From: Hoeflea marina
GTDB lineage: Bacteria; Pseudomonadota; Alphaproteobacteria; Rhizobiales; Rhizobiaceae
Length of the DNA: 64,000 nt
Assembly (NCBI RefSeq): GCF_003182275.1
Contig: NZ_QGTR01000005.1
Location: 62,001-126,000, forward strand
Direction of reading: 5' to 3'
Shown: one piece after another, positions 16,758-25,514 of the stretch
Numbering within the stretch: position 1 is the first letter of the stretch
How the letters are laid out: each line of letters opens with the position of its first letter
Program-made: the position numbers and the translations under genes
Notes under the pieces: generated by a model
Databases searched by the model: none
What the model saw: the letters and a program-made list of their open reading frames with translations, nothing else
Told to the model about the DNA's origin: nothing

Positions 16758-17815
16758 GCCGCCGCCTCCGACGAGGCCAGGATCCGCAGATCCACGCGGC
16801 GGAAGGCCAGCCCGACGGTGTCGCCGATGTCGGCCTCGCTGCGCCCGGCGTTGCGACGCAGGACCAGCAGATTGCCCACCGGCGTGGCAACCGTGAGCAA
16901 CCACTGATTGCCCAGAAAGACCCGCTCGCTTACCTTTCCGGTGAGAACCGCGCCGTCGTCGACGACCTCGATCCGCTCCGGCCTGATGGCGATCTGTACC
17001 GGCCCGGCGGCCAGCGGCGTTGCGCCGGCCTGCAGCCTGACGCCGGCGCACTCGACAATGCTGCCGGACGCATCGCCGGACACCAGCGTCGCCGGCAGAG
17101 TGTTGCTCTTGCCAATGAAGGAGGACACGAAGGCCGTGTGGGGCGTCTCGTAGACGTCGAAGGGAGCTGCCTCCTGCTGCACCTGGCCTTTCTCGAGCAC
17201 CACCACCCGGTCCGAAAGCGCCAGAGCCTCGGCCTGGTCATGGGTCACCATCAGCGTGGTTACGCCGGCCTCGCGCTGGATGCGCCGCAGTTCGAGCTGC
17301 ATTTCCTCGCGCAGCTTGGCATCGAGATTGGAGAGCGGCTCGTCGAGCAGCAGCAGTTCCGGTTCGATGACGAGCGCGCGGGCCAGCGCAACGCGCTGCC
17401 GCTGGCCGCCGGACATGGTCCTCGGATAACGATCTGAGAGGTGGCTCAGATGCACCAGGTCCAGCGCGCGCGCCACCCGGATCTTGCGTTCGGCCCCTGG
17501 AACCCCGCGCATCTCCAGACCGAAGGAGACATTCTCCGCCGTGGTCATGTGCATGAACAGAGCATAGGACTGGAAGACGATGCCCAGGCCGCGATGACGC
17601 GCCGGGACACCGGCCAGGTCGCGTCCGTTGAGCGTGATCTTGCCGGACGTCACATTCTCGAAGCCGGCAATCATCTGCAGGGTGGTGGTCTTGCCGCAGC
17701 CCGAAGGGCCAAGCAGCGAAACGAAGCTGCCCTGCTCGACATTGAAGGAGATCCGGTCAACCGCCGTGACCGGGCCGAAGCGCTTCGTCAGCGCATTGAG
17801 CTCAAGAAATGCCAT
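16754..17815 (-). CDS. ABC transporter ATP-binding protein, PotA-like
   Basis: A 353-residue ATPase: Walker A GPSGCGKTT, Q-loop VFQSYALF, signature MSGGQRQ, Walker B LLLLDEPLSNLD, switch His in VTHDQ, and a C-terminal TOBE regulatory domain (about 270-345). It energises import through the PotBC-like permeases. ATG 17815 (MAFLELN) is taken as start; a GTG three codons upstream (17824) is possible and neither has a clear ribosome site. A hairpin lies in the 189-nt gap to the binding-protein gene upstream. Confidence 0.93.
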   Translation of the reverse strand: MAFLELNALTKRFGPVTAVDRISFNVEQGSFVSLLGPSGCGKTTTLQMIAGFENVTSGKITLNGRDLAGVPARHRGLGIVFQSYALFMHMTTAENVSFGLEMRGVPGAERKIRVARALDLVHLSHLSDRYPRTMSGGQRQRVALARALVIEPELLLLDEPLSNLDAKLREEMQLELRRIQREAGVTTLMVTHDQAEALALSDRVVVLEKGQVQQEAAPFDVYETPHTAFVSSFIGKSNTLPATLVSGDASGSIVECAGVRLQAGATPLAAGPVQIAIRPERIEVVDDGAVLTGKVSERVFLGNQWLLTVATPVGNLLVLRRNAGRSEADIGDTVGLAFRRVDLRILASSEAAA

Positions 17816-17934
17816 CTCATTCACCGCCGTTCAGGTTTCAACAGAGAGGGTGTCGTCATCGGTGCTGCACGGAAGGGCTGCGGTGGCGACGCATGCGCGG
17901 CCGACGCGACATTGCCGATCACCTGCATGCTGCG

Positions 17935-17980
17935 CGGGACAGGGCGGAGCCACAAGGCCGCCGCGGACGGAACTGTCCCG
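17935..17980 (-). terminator. intercistronic hairpin between binding protein and ATPase genes
   Basis: Outer arms CGGGACAG (17935-17942) and CTGTCCCG (17973-17980) are perfect complements; an inner stem GGCGG / CCGCC (17943-17947, 17958-17962) lies inside. There is no T-run on the minus strand. It most likely causes partial termination or protects the 3' end of the binding-protein message, a common way to make more binding protein than transporter. Confidence 0.5.
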
Positions 17981-18004
17981 TCGCGGCGACCCTGCGACAC
18001 GAGA

Positions 18005-19039
18005 TTATTGTTCGACTTCACGGCTCCAGCGCGTCGTCCAGTCCTGGCGTTTGGGGTTGATGACGTCCCAATCCACCGTCACGAGGGTGGAGATCTTCTC
18101 GCCGTAGGGAAGCGAGGCGGCCATTTCCGGCGAGAGTTCCGCCTTCTTGTTCACCGGTCCCGAGCCCATGACATCGGCGAGCTTGACCTGGATCTCCGGC
18201 TCCAGCAGATAGTCGATGAAGGCCTGCGCCTCTTCCGGCGCGTCGCTCTCGACCACCGGACATGCGGCCAGCATCAGCGCGACGGCGCCTTCCTTCGGAT
18301 AGATGAAGCCGGCGTTGAAGCCGGTGTCGGCCAGCGACTTGGTGCGGCCCGAACCCCAGACCGAGAGCGCGATCTCGCCCGACTGGAACAGTTCCGACAT
18401 CCGGCCGGACGATGGCTCGAAAACCAGCACATTCGGGGCGACTTCATCGGCCATGGCCTTGAAACCGGGGTCGATGTCGGCCTCGCCACCGCCGGCGTCG
18501 CGTGCCAGCATCACCAGGGCGTGCAGGCCGTAGGTGTTGCTGATCGGCGGCACCACCAGGATCTGGCTGTATTTCGGATCCTTGAGATCCTCCCAGCTCG
18601 TGGGCAGGTCCCAGCCCTTCTTCTCGAACCAGTCCTTGCTGTAGGTAAAGCCGGTGGCGACAAAACCGATGCCGATCGAATTCGCGCCCAGATCGGCGAT
18701 CTCGTAGATGTCGTCCTTGACCGGCGATTTCACGATCGGCGCGCAGAAGCCGAGCGCGTCGGCCTGGTACATCGGGCCGTCGTCGAGAATCACGACATCC
18801 AGCTCCTGGGCGCCCTTCTGTGCCTGCAGGCGGGCGAGATTCTCCGTCGAGTTGCCGGCAACGAAGGCGATCTTGACGTCATGCGCCTTCTCGAACTCCG
18901 GAATGATCAGCTCCTTCATCAGCGTCTCGAAGGAGCCGCCATAGCCGCCGACGGTCAGCGTCTTGGTCTGGGCGTGGGCAGCGGAGGCCAGAAAGCACAT
19001 GGCTGTTGCGGCAAGCAGGATGTTTCTCTTCAGTTTCAT
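18005..19039 (-). CDS. extracellular solute-binding protein, PotD-like
   Basis: A 344-residue periplasmic binding protein with a clear signal peptide, cleaved about AHA-QT near residue 23, and then TLTVGGYGGSFETLMKE, the usual opening of PotD/AfuA-like (family 1) binding proteins. It is the first gene of the minus-strand operon and should set substrate specificity for the ABC transporter. The start at 19039 has AAGGGG 8-9 nt upstream; the open frame to 20188 is antisense to the LysR gene. It diverges from the LysR gene across a palindromic control region. The ligand cannot be told from sequence. Confidence 0.92.
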   Translation of the reverse strand: MKLKRNILLAATAMCFLASAAHAQTKTLTVGGYGGSFETLMKELIIPEFEKAHDVKIAFVAGNSTENLARLQAQKGAQELDVVILDDGPMYQADALGFCAPIVKSPVKDDIYEIADLGANSIGIGFVATGFTYSKDWFEKKGWDLPTSWEDLKDPKYSQILVVPPISNTYGLHALVMLARDAGGGEADIDPGFKAMADEVAPNVLVFEPSSGRMSELFQSGEIALSVWGSGRTKSLADTGFNAGFIYPKEGAVALMLAACPVVESDAPEEAQAFIDYLLEPEIQVKLADVMGSGPVNKKAELSPEMAASLPYGEKISTLVTVDWDVINPKRQDWTTRWSREVEQ

Positions 19040-19125
19040 CGCTCGTTCCCCTTTTTGTGATGGCGACTGGACCCCGAGTTTCCGGCGTAGATCGGCTTTG
19101 GGCAAATGAAATTGGTTACATACCC

Positions 19126-19142
19126 TATAACCTTGGGTTATA
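19126..19142. promoter_or_regulatory. 17-bp perfect palindrome, likely LysR operator
   Basis: TATAACC-TTG-GGTTATA lies in the 111-bp gap between the divergent binding-protein and LysR genes. It contains the LysR T-N11-A box (T19128, A19140) in the form ATAA-N7-TTAT, which as I recall is the layout described for OccR sites. A partial half-site (TTGGTTAC) lies just to the left. TATACT (19139-19144), a possible lysR -10 element, overlaps it, consistent with autorepression. Confidence 0.75.
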
Positions 19143-19150
19143 CTGAATTC

Positions 19151-20071
19151 ATGGCAAGAGCGAACATCCGTCAGATCGAGGCCTTCAATGCGGTGATGAA
19201 GGGCGGCTCCGTCACCAAGGCGGCAGAAGCGCTGTTCGTCAGCCAGCCCGCCGTCAGCAAGATGGTCCAGTCCTTCGAGCAGTCCTGCGGCTTCAAGCTG
19301 TTCACCCGAACCCAGGGACGACTGCTGCCGACCTCTGAGGCGCGTCGCCTGTTCGCCGAGACCGAGACATTCATGACCGGCGTCGAGCGGATCGAGAACA
19401 CTGCCCGGGCAATCCGCATTTCCGAGCGCGGCGACATTTCCGTCGTCGCCTATCCGGGCCTGAGCCTGAGGCTGCTGCCGCGCTACGCGGCGCGCTTTCT
19501 CTCCACCAGGCCGGACGTGGGACTGACGATCCTGACCCGCAATTCCATCGATGTCGCCAACTCGATGCTGGCGAGCGCCGCCGATTTCGGCATCTCGCTC
19601 ACTCCGACCCGGGAGGCCGGCATCGTCTGCAGGCCGCTTCGCGACATCCAGATGGTCTGCGCGCTGCCGGTCGGTCATCCGCTCGCCGCAAGCCCGATCA
19701 TCGATCTGCGCGACCTGCGTGGCGAGCCGCTCATCAGCCTGGGCCAGGACGATCGCTCGCGTCTGATCCTGGACGACGCCTTCGCGCGTGCCGGCGTCAA
19801 GTTCGAGCGCCGCATCGACGTGCAGATGGCGGACACCGCCTGCATGCTGGTCAGCGAAGGGCTGGGCATCGCCTTCGTCTCGTCTCTGACCACCATCGGC
19901 TGGGAACACCACGACATCGTCTTTCGGCCGCTGCGACAGCCGATCAGTGCGTCGATGTGGCTTTACAGCTCTGCCTGGGAACCGATGTCGACGCTGGCGC
20001 GGCTGCTGCTCGAGGCCATCGAGGACGGGATCTCGACGATCGAGGCGACATTCGAGCCGGCGGCCGGCTGA
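19151..20071 (+). CDS. LysR-family regulator (OccR/NocR-like)
   Basis: A 306-residue LysR-type activator. The winged HTH occupies residues 1-60 (NIRQIEAFNAVMKGGSVTK, then ALFVSQPAVSKMVQ), followed by the linker helix and a two-lobe effector domain. From memory the sequence resembles OccR and NocR, regulators of opine catabolism. It is divergent from the transporter/dehydrogenase operon and probably induces it in response to the imported substrate. ATG 19151 is chosen over the longer frame from 19106. It has no ribosome site and lies 7 nt after a possible -10 (TATACT), so the mRNA may be leaderless. Confidence 0.9.
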   Translation: MARANIRQIEAFNAVMKGGSVTKAAEALFVSQPAVSKMVQSFEQSCGFKLFTRTQGRLLPTSEARRLFAETETFMTGVERIENTARAIRISERGDISVVAYPGLSLRLLPRYAARFLSTRPDVGLTILTRNSIDVANSMLASAADFGISLTPTREAGIVCRPLRDIQMVCALPVGHPLAASPIIDLRDLRGEPLISLGQDDRSRLILDDAFARAGVKFERRIDVQMADTACMLVSEGLGIAFVSSLTTIGWEHHDIVFRPLRQPISASMWLYSSAWEPMSTLARLLLEAIEDGISTIEATFEPAAG

Positions 20072-20271
20072 CGTGCGGCGGCCATGTCCGCTCCGTTCCA
20101 CGCTCGCCCCCACCGCATCGGCGGTCCGAATGGCATTTGGGCGTATCCTGAGGGCGTTCATCGTCTTTCGGTCACAAAATGCAGGCATCCCGCATCTGAC
20201 CGCGCTGTCGCTGCTGCATCAGCCGGTACGCGCCCGTCAGACCGTATGGCCCTGCAGCACCGGAGAAGCCG

Positions 20272-21288
20272 ATGACGAATTCGAACCAGACGCCCCACGC
20301 ACCGAAATCGGGCGCCCGCAAATTCGTCTGGCTCGGGGGCGCCATCATCGTCGCCTGCCTGCTGTGGACCGCGGGCTGGTTCTACGCCGCGGGACAGATG
20401 CAGACCCATCTGCCTGCCCTTTTGCAGCTGGCCGCGCGCAATGGCGTCGTGACCGATTGCGGCAACGCCGATGTGCGCGGCTATCCGTTCCGGATCGGCC
20501 TGTTCTGCGACCAGACCAGGATCGAGATCCCGTCGCGGCAGATCACCGTGACCTCGTCCGCGTTCCGCTCGGCGGCGCAGATCTACCGCCCCGGCCACGT
20601 GATTTCGGAGATCGATGGCCCGCTCACCGTGACCGACGCCGGCGGAGTATCGGCGAAACTCGATTGGCAGGCGTTGCAGACCAGTTCCGTCGTCGGCTTG
20701 AACGGCCTCGACCGGGCGTCGCTCAATGGACGGCTGTTGTCCATGGGCCTCGACAGTCCCGACCTGCCGTCCAGGCTGGCTCTGACCGCCGACAGTTTCG
20801 AATTTCACGTCCGGCAACGCGATGAGGATGCCGACATTGCCGGCTCGGCCAGCCAGGTCAGCGCCCGCTTCGGCCCCGAGGTCGATGTCCGGTCGCTGAG
20901 CTATGACCTCACGCTCGTTGGCGGAGCCGCATGGCTTGCCGGCCAGGGCAATGAGCCGGACTCGCTGCGCGGATCGACGGTGCAGATCCGCGATGCCACG
21001 CTCAATCTCTCGGACTCATCCGCTCTGACCGTGAACGGACAGGTGGATGTGGGCGCGGACGGGCTGTTGTCGGGGTCCCTGAAGGTCACGATCAAGGGCA
21101 TGGCCGAGATCTCGCGCGTGGTCGCCGTCTTCGCATCGGATCTGGCCGATCAGGCCGACGCGCTGGCGCCGGTGCTCAATGCGCTCGACAGCGAGACGGG
21201 CGACAATGCCATCACCCTGCCGCTGACCCTGAGCCGCGGGCAGGCCTCGATGGGGTTCATACCGCTGGGCAGGATCCCGGCCCTCTGA
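20272..21288 (+). CDS. DUF2125 domain protein
   Basis: A 338-residue protein with one N-terminal membrane anchor (about residues 18-40, FVWLGGAIIVACLLWTAGW) and a large periplasmic part. It begins with CGNADVRGYPFRIGLFC, the hallmark of DUF2125, a family restricted largely to alphaproteobacteria and of unknown function. The rest is beta-strand-rich with repeated I/V-x-V patterns. It is convergent with tyrC (8-nt gap). In related genomes it usually follows the ChaC-like gene directly, so here it marks the far edge of the accessory block. Confidence 0.88.
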   Translation: MTNSNQTPHAPKSGARKFVWLGGAIIVACLLWTAGWFYAAGQMQTHLPALLQLAARNGVVTDCGNADVRGYPFRIGLFCDQTRIEIPSRQITVTSSAFRSAAQIYRPGHVISEIDGPLTVTDAGGVSAKLDWQALQTSSVVGLNGLDRASLNGRLLSMGLDSPDLPSRLALTADSFEFHVRQRDEDADIAGSASQVSARFGPEVDVRSLSYDLTLVGGAAWLAGQGNEPDSLRGSTVQIRDATLNLSDSSALTVNGQVDVGADGLLSGSLKVTIKGMAEISRVVAVFASDLADQADALAPVLNALDSETGDNAITLPLTLSRGQASMGFIPLGRIPAL

Positions 21289-21296
21289 GCCGCCGC

Positions 21297-22241
21297 TCAG
21301 TCGGGCTTGGCACTGTCCGTCGGCGCCTGGACATTGCGACCGAAGTTGGGCACGGCCACGTCCTGTCCGGCTTCGATGATCGACCGCCGCACATGCCGCG
21401 TCCGGGTGAAAAGCTCGAACAGCTTGTCGCCGTCGCCCCATCGGATCATGCGCTGCAGCGACGCCAGGTCCTCGGAGAACCGGGCCAGCATTTCCAGGAT
21501 CGCGTCCTTGTTGTGCAGGCAGACATCGCGCCACATGGTCGGATCCGACGCCGCCAGGCGGGTGAAGTCGCGGAATCCGGAGGCGGAGTATTTGATCACC
21601 TCGGACTCGGTGACCATTTCCAGATCATCCGCGGTGCCGACAATGTTGTAGGCGATGATGTGCGGCAGATGCGAGACGATCGCCAGCACCATGTCGTGGT
21701 GCTCCGGGTCCATCTGGTCGACGCGCGAGCCGCAGGCCTCCCAGAAGCGGGTCAGCCTCGCCACCGCGTCAGGATCGGCATCCGGCAGCGGCGTCAGGAT
21801 GCACCAGCGGCCGGCGAAGAGCTCGGCAAACCCCGCCTCGGGACCCGACTGCTCGGTTCCGGCGATCGGATGGCCCGGGATGAACTGCACATGCGAGGGC
21901 ATGTGCGGCTGCATCTGCCGGATCACCGACGCCTTGGTCGAGCCCACATCGGTGACCGTGGAGCCCGGCTTGAGCGCCGCGGCGATGTCTTCCGCCACCT
22001 GCCCGGAGGCGCCGACGGGCACCGAGACGATCACCAGATCCGCGTCGCGCACGGCTTCCGCATTGTCCGTCGTGTAGTGGTCGCCCAGATCCAGCGCCTT
22101 GGCGGCGGCCAGTGTATGTCCGCTGCGGCTCGCAATCGTGATGCTGCCGGCCAGGCCCGCCTTGCGGATCATGCGCGCCAGCGACGACCCGATCAGGCCG
22201 ATGCCGATCAGCGCGATTTTGTCGTAATGCACCTGGGTCAT
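21297..22241 (-). CDS. tyrC: prephenate/arogenate dehydrogenase
   Basis: A cytoplasmic NAD(P)-dependent enzyme of 314 residues making tyrosine precursors. It has the Rossmann motif [12 protein letters not shown] at the N terminus, SVPVGA, DVGSTK and the substrate region [12 protein letters not shown], all typical of TyrA/TyrC. The start at 22241 overlaps the hisC stop by 4 nt (ATGA); the longer open frame runs through hisC. The hisC-tyrC pair is usual in Rhizobiales, where HisC also serves as aromatic aminotransferase, so the two cooperate in tyrosine and phenylalanine synthesis. Confidence 0.94.
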   Translation of the reverse strand: MTQVHYDKIALIGIGLIGSSLARMIRKAGLAGSITIASRSGHTLAAAKALDLGDHYTTDNAEAVRDADLVIVSVPVGASGQVAEDIAAALKPGSTVTDVGSTKASVIRQMQPHMPSHVQFIPGHPIAGTEQSGPEAGFAELFAGRWCILTPLPDADPDAVARLTRFWEACGSRVDQMDPEHHDMVLAIVSHLPHIIAYNIVGTADDLEMVTESEVIKYSASGFRDFTRLAASDPTMWRDVCLHNKDAILEMLARFSEDLASLQRMIRWGDGDKLFELFTRTRHVRRSIIEAGQDVAVPNFGRNVQAPTDSAKPD

Positions 22242-23344
22242 GACGTGACGGCCATGAAGCCTCTGAGCGCCTCGAGCGTTCCGAGATTGGCCTCCTCGCT
22301 GCCGATGGTCATGCGCAGCGCATTGGGCAGGCCGTAGCCGGTCAAGCGCCGGAGCACGAAGCCGCGCGCCACCAGATAGGCGTCTGCGTCGGCCGCCGTC
22401 TTGCCCGGAGCATCGGGGAAATGCATCAGCACGAAATTGCCCACCGAAGGCGTCACCTCTAGACCGAGCGCGGTCAGGCCTTCGCTGACCCTGGCCAGCC
22501 ATTTGTCATTGTGGTCGATGGCCGCATCCACATGGGCGCGGTCGCCTATGGCGGCGGCGCCGGCGACGATCGCCATGGCGTTGACGTTGAACGGCCCGCG
22601 GATGCGATTGACGGCGTCGATGACGGCCTCCGGCGCATACATCCAGCCGATCCGCAGCCCGGCCAGTCCATGAATTTTCGAGAAGGTCCGGGTCATCACC
22701 ACGTTGGAGTTGCCGGAGACCAGCTCGATGCCGGCTTCATAGTCGTTGCGGCGGACATATTCGGCATAGGCGGCGTCGATCACCAGAAGCACATGCCTGG
22801 GCAGGCCGGCCTGCAGGCGGCGCACTTCGCTGACCGGCAGATAGGTGCCCGTCGGATTGTTCGGATTGGCAAGGAAGACGATTCGCGTCTTCTCCGTCAC
22901 CGCAGCCAGCATCGCATCGACGTCGGCGGTGAAGTCTGTTTCCCTGACAACCACCGGGGTGGCGCCCGCGGCCATGATCTGGATCCTGTAGACCAGGAAG
23001 CCATGCTCCGTGAAGATGCCCTCGTCGCCGGGGCTCAGATAGGTCTGGCACAGCAGGCCCAGCAGTTCGTCGGAACCGTTCGAGCACAGGATGTTGCCGG
23101 GGTTCAGCCCGTGCGCCCTAGCGATGGCATCCCTGAGCTTGTGCGCTGCCCCGTCGGGATAAAGTTCCAGCCGGCCCGCCACGTCGGCGATCGCCGCTGC
23201 GACCGCAGGACTGGCGCCCAGCGGCGTCTCGTTGGATGACAGCTTGTAGACCTTTTCCACCCCGGGCGCGGATTCGCGGCCGGGCACATAGGCGGCGATG
23301 TCCATGACGCCGGGTTTCGGTCGGGGCATGTCTGGGCTGCTCAT
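22238..23344 (-). CDS. hisC: histidinol-phosphate aminotransferase
   Basis: A fold-I PLP aminotransferase of 368 residues. It shows [10 protein letters not shown] at the substrate entrance, [15 protein letters not shown] and the PLP lysine in [15 protein letters not shown] (near residue 228). It acts in histidine synthesis, and because it is joined to tyrC it may also transaminate prephenate or phenylpyruvate-type substrates. ATG 23344 gives the usual length; an upstream start would add residues encoded by a short tandem repeat. Confidence 0.94.
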   Translation of the reverse strand: MSSPDMPRPKPGVMDIAAYVPGRESAPGVEKVYKLSSNETPLGASPAVAAAIADVAGRLELYPDGAAHKLRDAIARAHGLNPGNILCSNGSDELLGLLCQTYLSPGDEGIFTEHGFLVYRIQIMAAGATPVVVRETDFTADVDAMLAAVTEKTRIVFLANPNNPTGTYLPVSEVRRLQAGLPRHVLLVIDAAYAEYVRRNDYEAGIELVSGNSNVVMTRTFSKIHGLAGLRIGWMYAPEAVIDAVNRIRGPFNVNAMAIVAGAAAIGDRAHVDAAIDHNDKWLARVSEGLTALGLEVTPSVGNFVLMHFPDAPGKTAADADAYLVARGFVLRRLTGYGLPNALRMTIGSEEANLGTLEALRGFMAVTS

Positions 23345-23357
23345 GACGGCTGACTTT

Positions 23358-23404
23358 CCATTGCGAGAACTGGCCGTTGCAAGGCTGGCCATTGCGAGAA
23401 TTGG
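23358..23404 (-). repeat. three imperfect 15-16 bp tandem repeats upstream of hisC
   Basis: Three units run head to tail on the plus strand: CCATTGCGAGAACTGG, CCGTTGCAAGGCTGG and CCATTGCGAGAATTGG. Units 1 and 3 differ at one base. They lie in the leader of hisC, 14-60 nt before its ATG. They may be a slipped-strand expansion or a leader element affecting hisC translation. Confidence 0.6.
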
Positions 23405-23451
23405 ATGGGGCGGAAATATCCCGTCCTGCCCTGCTTGTCGAGTGCCGGGAC

Positions 23452-24201
23452 TCAGTGCGGCGGGGCGTGGGGCAGGACCCTGGTCGTCTGCGGCGACAGC
23501 ACCGGCACGAACACCCGCCGCGAGGCCCGGGCCGCCACCGGCAGGCCCTGGTAGAGGCGTTTCTGCGCCTCCACGATGATGACGCCGGAAAACACCGGCC
23601 ACAACCTGCGGCCCAGCCGTTCGAAGACCGAGCGCATCCTCTGGACCAGCGCGACCTCCGAGGGCGGGAAGAACAGCGCTTCCGCAAACGAGCCGGGGGT
23701 GAAGTTGGTCTCGCGCAGCAGCCGGACCATCTGGCCCCGGGAATAGGGCCGTCCGGCGCCGAACGGCGTGTGCTCGAACCGCGCCCAGACACCGCGGCGG
23801 TTGGGCGCCACGATCACCAGCCGTCCGCCGGGCGCCAGCACGCGCCACATTTCCTTCAGCGTCTCGCGCGGATTCTCGGCGAATTCGAGCGAATGCACCA
23901 TCAGGATCCGATCGATGGCGGCATCCGGCAGCGGCAGTTCCTCGTCAAACACCAGCACCGTCGCGGAGGGCTCGGCCATCGGCCAGTTCACCGCCCCCTG
24001 CCCCGCCGGCATGAAGGCAAATGTCCGCTCCGCGTCGGGCCTGAACCGGTCGAGATAGGGAACGGCGTAGCCGATGCCGAGAAGCCGCTCTCCGGGCAGC
24101 CGCGCCCAGACGCTGGACAGCGCCATGGTTATGGAGTGAACGGCGAGGCCGCCGAGCCGCGAATGATAAAACTGTCTGAGATCGACGATGTCTGCGTTCA
24201 T
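23452..24201 (-). CDS. class I SAM-dependent methyltransferase
   Basis: A 249-residue methyltransferase of the UbiE/type-11 kind. The SAM site is degenerate: [14 protein letters not shown] replaces the usual GxGxG loop, but [19 protein letters not shown] and [13 protein letters not shown] are typical motifs IV and post-I. The substrate is unknown. It lies upstream of hisC on the same strand and is divergent from gloB, and this MT-gloB divergence is usual in Rhizobiales. ATG 24201 starts [12 protein letters not shown]. Confidence 0.88.
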   Translation of the reverse strand: MNADIVDLRQFYHSRLGGLAVHSITMALSSVWARLPGERLLGIGYAVPYLDRFRPDAERTFAFMPAGQGAVNWPMAEPSATVLVFDEELPLPDAAIDRILMVHSLEFAENPRETLKEMWRVLAPGGRLVIVAPNRRGVWARFEHTPFGAGRPYSRGQMVRLLRETNFTPGSFAEALFFPPSEVALVQRMRSVFERLGRRLWPVFSGVIIVEAQKRLYQGLPVAARASRRVFVPVLSPQTTRVLPHAPPH

Positions 24202-24298
24202 CCGTTGAAGCTAGCTACGCCGTTCCCCACATGCAATGGGTTCCTATCCCCGGCGGATGGGATTACCGTATTGCAAATCATGTCTGGAGGACTGGCGA

Positions 24299-25069
24299 TT
24301 GACTGGCCTGATGATCGAACAATTCACCTGCCGACAGGACAACTTCGGTGTCCTGGTCCATGATCCGATGACCGGCGAGACCGCCTCGATTGATGCCCCC
24401 GACGCCCGCGTGATCGAGGACAGGCTGGCGCAATGCGGCTGGAACCTCACCCACATTTTCGTCACGCATCATCATGGCGACCACGTTGAGGGCATCGCCG
24501 CGCTGAAGCATGCCCACCACGCCCGTGTCATCGGCCCGGCGGCGGAGGCGGCGAAGATTGCCGATCTCGACGAAACCTGCGGCGATGGCGATACGTTCGA
24601 ATTTGCCGGCCGCCAGGTCCGCGTCATTTCCACGCCGGGCCACACGCTGGGCCACATCTGCTTCTACATTGCCGATGACCGGCTGCTGTTTGCCGGCGAC
24701 ACCCTTTTCGCGCTCGGCTGCGGGCGTCTCTTCGAGGGCACGGCAGCCGACATGTCCGGTTCTCTGCAGAAGCTCGCCGCACTGCCCGACGACACCACCA
24801 CCTATTGCGGCCACGAATACACCCTGTCCAACGCCCGGTTCGCCGTCAGCGTCGACCCGGACAATCAGGCGCTCGCCGAGCGTCTCGACCACATCGTCGA
24901 ACTGCGCGGCAAGGGAATTGCCACCCTGCCCACCGCCATCGGCTACGAGAAGCGCACCAACCCCTTCCTCCGCGCCGGCGATCCCGGCATCCGCAGGCAA
25001 CTGGGCATGGAGAGCGCCTCCGACCAGGAGGTCTTCGCCGAGCTTCGCCGGCGCAAGGACAGTTTCTAG
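24299..25069 (+). CDS. gloB: hydroxyacylglutathione hydrolase (glyoxalase II)
   Basis: A metallo-beta-lactamase-fold thioesterase that hydrolyses S-lactoylglutathione to D-lactate and glutathione in methylglyoxal detoxification. The binuclear metal motif THHHGDH is present, with GHTLGH, AGDTLF and CGHEYT supplying further ligands, and KRTNPFLR at the C terminus binds glutathione. Start: TTG 24299 has GGAGG at 24286-24290 (8-nt spacing) and gives 256 residues; ATG 24311 would give 252 with a 20-nt spacing. The frame is open from 24236. The cupin gene follows by 1 nt. Confidence 0.94.
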   Translation: MTGLMIEQFTCRQDNFGVLVHDPMTGETASIDAPDARVIEDRLAQCGWNLTHIFVTHHHGDHVEGIAALKHAHHARVIGPAAEAAKIADLDETCGDGDTFEFAGRQVRVISTPGHTLGHICFYIADDRLLFAGDTLFALGCGRLFEGTAADMSGSLQKLAALPDDTTTYCGHEYTLSNARFAVSVDPDNQALAERLDHIVELRGKGIATLPTAIGYEKRTNPFLRAGDPGIRRQLGMESASDQEVFAELRRRKDSF

Positions 25070-25070
25070 A

Positions 25071-25514
25071 ATGGCGGCGGAGCTGCGAGCGGCGGCGGTC
25101 ATCGATCTGCTGGGACTGCAGCGCCATCCCGAAGGCGGCTGGTATCTCGAAACATTCCGCGATCCCCTGGGCGGCGACCGGGGCCATTCCACCGCGATCT
25201 ATTATCTCCTGGCCGAAGGGGAGCGGTCGCATTGGCACAGGGTCCTTGACGCTGCCGAGATCTGGCACTGGCATGCCGGCGCGCCGCTCCAACTCGAAGT
25301 CTCCACCGATGGCCGCCCCAGCACCGTCCACCGCCTGGGCAGCGATCTCGTCTCCGGCGAGCGACCGCAATGCATCGTTCCCGCCGGCTTCTGGCAGTCG
25401 GCCCACTCCCTCGGCGCCTGGACGCTCGTCGGCTGCACGGTGGCGCCGGGATTCGAGTTCGCAGCTTTCGAGATGGCGGCGCCCGGCTGGCAGCCGGAAA
25501 CGGTCAGCCGGTGA
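25071..25514 (+). CDS. cupin-fold protein (DUF985 / Cupin_5)
   Basis: A 147-residue single-domain cupin. Motifs of the DUF985 family are visible: HPEGGWYLETFR, then ERSHWHRV, EIWHWHAG and VPAGFWQSA. The function is unknown, perhaps sugar- or metal-linked. It starts 1 nt after the gloB stop, so the pair is co-transcribed. Its last 11 nt overlap the 3' end of the convergent YhhN-type gene. Confidence 0.9.
   Translation: MAAELRAAAVIDLLGLQRHPEGGWYLETFRDPLGGDRGHSTAIYYLLAEGERSHWHRVLDAAEIWHWHAGAPLQLEVSTDGRPSTVHRLGSDLVSGERPQCIVPAGFWQSAHSLGAWTLVGCTVAPGFEFAAFEMAAPGWQPETVSR

Noticed and set aside
18005-20188. 727-codon minus-strand frame as a possible fusion protein
   Set aside because: Only the part from 19039 encodes a binding protein with signal peptide. 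The remainder is antisense to the LysR gene.
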